This document shows, in pieces, positions 5,106 through 6,260 of a stretch of 6,260 nt of DNA. Made by a program: the position numbers and the translations under genes. The notes beneath the pieces were generated by a model. The model ran no database searches. It had not been told where the DNA came from and was given only the letters and a program-made list of their open reading frames with translations. Where the stretch lies: contig JAHBAO020000126.1 of assembly GCA_018500065.2 (NCBI GenBank), positions 1 to 6,260 of the forward strand. Direction: 5' to 3'. Position 1 is the stretch's first letter; the number at the start of each line of letters is the position of its first letter. This stretch comes from Octadecabacter sp. (GTDB lineage Bacteria > Pseudomonadota > Alphaproteobacteria > Rhodobacterales > Rhodobacteraceae).

Positions 5106-5906
5106 ATGACATCAAAGATTCTCTCCTCTGTTCTCGCGCTTTTCTTGGCGGTTCCCGCGCTTGCGGGGCCCACAGATGGCGTTGTTGAGGTCGAAATTCT
5201 CGAAGGCTGGCGCACAGAAAGCGGCACGCATATGGCGGGCCTGCAGGTGCGACTTGCACCGGGTTGGAAAACCTACTGGCGTGCACCCGGGGACGGTGGC
5301 ATTCCGCCGCGCTTTGGCTGGCAGGGGTCTAACAACTTTGATGGCGTGTCGATGCATTGGCCTGTGCCAGAGGTGTTTCATCAAAGCGGTATGCGTTCCA
5401 TTGGGTATAGCGATGTTGTTGTTATTCCACTCGAACTGAATGTCACGAACCAAGGCGCACCTGTGCAAATGCGTGGGCAGCTGCAGATTGGCATTTGCGA
5501 TGAAATTTGTGTTCCGGTCTTACTGGACTTTGACACAACGCTGCCCGTTACGGGCACGCGTGATCCAATGATTGTTGCCGCTTTGCTGGATCGCCCGCAA
5601 ACCGCTCAAGAGGCGGGCGTTAGTGCTGTGACTTGTTCAATCGCCCCCATTGACGACGGACTACGTGTAACGGCACGCGTGAATATGGCCCCGATGGGGG
5701 CAAGCGAAGATGTGATTATCGAATCGGGTGATCAGCAGGTTTGGGTGTCGCAGCCGAACATGTGGCGTGAAGGTGATGCCCTGTTCGCCCAATCCGATAT
5801 GATCCATGTGAACGGGGGCAGCTTTGCGTTGAACCGTTCCGACGTGCGCATCACCGTCATGGCGGATGGGCGTTCTGTCGATATTCAAGGATGTGACGCG
5901 GGTTAA
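5106..5906 (+). CDS. secreted DsbD/ScsB N-terminal-domain protein (protein-disulfide reductase domain)
   Basis: This 266-residue protein opens with a Sec signal peptide (K4, hydrophobic 5-17, likely cut after AVPALA at 20), which also supports the start. The mature part matches the periplasmic alpha-type domain of DsbD/ScsB disulfide reductases. Its motifs are GLQVRLAPGWKTYWRAPGDG (45-64), GIPPRFGWQGS (65-75), WPVPEVF (85-91), Y-SDVVVIPLEL and GICDEICVPV (129-138). The C131-x3-C135 pair is the presumed redox centre; C177 and C263 are two further cysteines. In complete DsbD/ScsB proteins a membrane DsbD_beta domain and a thioredoxin-like domain follow, moving electrons from cytoplasmic thioredoxin to periplasmic clients. 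Both are absent here, and the stop follows directly after the domain's end. The protein is probably periplasmic and takes electrons from a separate CcdA/DsbD-like partner, or passes them to unknown clients. AAGG at 5099-5102 is close to the ATG. Its TAA overlaps the convergent RND gene's stop. Confidence 0.85.
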   Translation: MTSKILSSVLALFLAVPALAGPTDGVVEVEILEGWRTESGTHMAGLQVRLAPGWKTYWRAPGDGGIPPRFGWQGSNNFDGVSMHWPVPEVFHQSGMRSIGYSDVVVIPLELNVTNQGAPVQMRGQLQIGICDEICVPVLLDFDTTLPVTGTRDPMIVAALLDRPQTAQEAGVSAVTCSIAPIDDGLRVTARVNMAPMGASEDVIIESGDQQVWVSQPNMWREGDALFAQSDMIHVNGGSFALNRSDVRITVMADGRSVDIQGCDAG

Positions 5907-6260
5907 GCCGCTTTGCGCACCCGCGCCATTCTAAACTCCATGACAATGTAGATCGCCAGCAACCACAGCAGTGTTGCGATCAAGAACATTCCAATCGCCA
6001 TGCCAACACCCGCGATCGGTAGTGGAATGGCGGCCCATTTAGCCCCTGTCAGTATCACAGGCGCGACGAGTGCGGCAAACAGGCCCGCAGTCCCGAATGC
6101 GGCGATGCGGGTTGGTGTTGAAATGCCGCGCGACGTGCTTGTTAGTCCACGCCAGGCTGAACGCACCTGTACGCCAACATCGCCTTGCATCGCCATCAAG
6201 GACGGCACGATAAACAGCACCAGAACCATGCCAAAGCCCAGCCCGTACACGAGGGTGATA
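5903..6260 (-). CDS. RND-family efflux permease, C-terminal end (runs off right edge)
   Basis: The frame is open to the right edge, so 118 C-terminal residues are visible and the start lies outside the window. An internal GTG at 6250 is not the start, because upstream codons ITL continue the conserved strand. Residues 4-24 (VYGLGFGMVLVLFIVPSLMA) match the last core helix of AcrB-type RND transporters, where LxxPxLxA is typical. These permeases export drugs, metals or other compounds across the inner membrane by proton exchange, with a periplasmic adaptor and an outer-membrane channel. In most RND pumps only a short tail follows this helix. Here a loop (25-51) is followed by two more hydrophobic stretches (about 52-72 and 78-106) and a basic tail (MARVRKAA). 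The substrate cannot be inferred. Confidence is fair for RND membership and good for a membrane protein. Confidence 0.75.
   Translation of the reverse strand, partial: ITLVYGLGFGMVLVLFIVPSLMAMQGDVGVQVRSAWRGLTSTSRGISTPTRIAAFGTAGLFAALVAPVILTGAKWAAIPLPIAGVGMAIGMFLIATLLWLLAIYIVMEFRMARVRKAA

Noticed and set aside
6248..6250. GTG as start of a separate 115-residue membrane protein at the right edge
   Set aside because: The frame stays open to the window edge, and the preceding codons extend a typical RND helix, so this is the end of a larger gene.
1..6260. Search for CRISPR arrays, tRNA or rRNA genes, insertion sequences, and defence or toxin-antitoxin genes
   Set aside because: No regularly spaced repeats, cloverleaf sequences, transposase motifs or terminal repeats were seen; every sizeable stretch is explained by ordinary coding genes.

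Overview
The window looks like ordinary chromosome from a Roseobacter-group alphaproteobacterium (Rhodobacteraceae). Four things point there: several protein variants typical of that group, moderate GC content, very tight gene packing, and a gene neighbourhood (DmdC-type acyl-CoA dehydrogenase, Sua5, YqgE) that from memory resembles one in Ruegeria pomeroyi. I see no mobile element, CRISPR array, rRNA, tRNA or prophage signature. The largest gap between genes is about 124 bp.

Layout, left to right. A left-truncated Lrp/AsnC-type regulator (minus strand) faces a small one-helix membrane protein of the DUF6356 type (plus strand) across a 104-bp spacer that holds two perfect inverted repeats. 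The small gene converges on a minus-strand pair: a 566-residue acyl-CoA dehydrogenase of the DmdC-like branch, followed 15 nt downstream by an MBL-fold hydrolase with a winged-helix-type C-terminus. Across a 124-bp divergent spacer lies sua5 on the plus strand (threonylcarbamoyl-AMP synthase for tRNA t6A). Its start codon overlaps the stop of an 11-codon leader ORF. sua5 overlaps tail-to-tail with yqgE (minus). yqgE is divergent from a secreted protein that carries only the DsbD/ScsB N-terminal periplasmic domain with a CxxxC pair. That gene shares its stop-codon bases with the convergent 3' end of an RND-family efflux permease that runs off the right edge.

How the genes work together. Only the acyl-CoA dehydrogenase/MBL pair looks like a functional operon, probably acyl-CoA oxidation plus a hydrolase acting on a thioester or related ester. 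The other genes are separate housekeeping, envelope or redox units. All three convergent junctions are so close (3-nt gap, 18-bp overlap, 4-bp overlap) that none has room for a conventional intrinsic terminator.

I found no obviously new multi-gene system. The items most worth checking are the paired dyads beside the Lrp gene, the leader ORF at sua5, the stand-alone DsbD-type domain, and the extra hydrophobic segments at the end of the RND permease.
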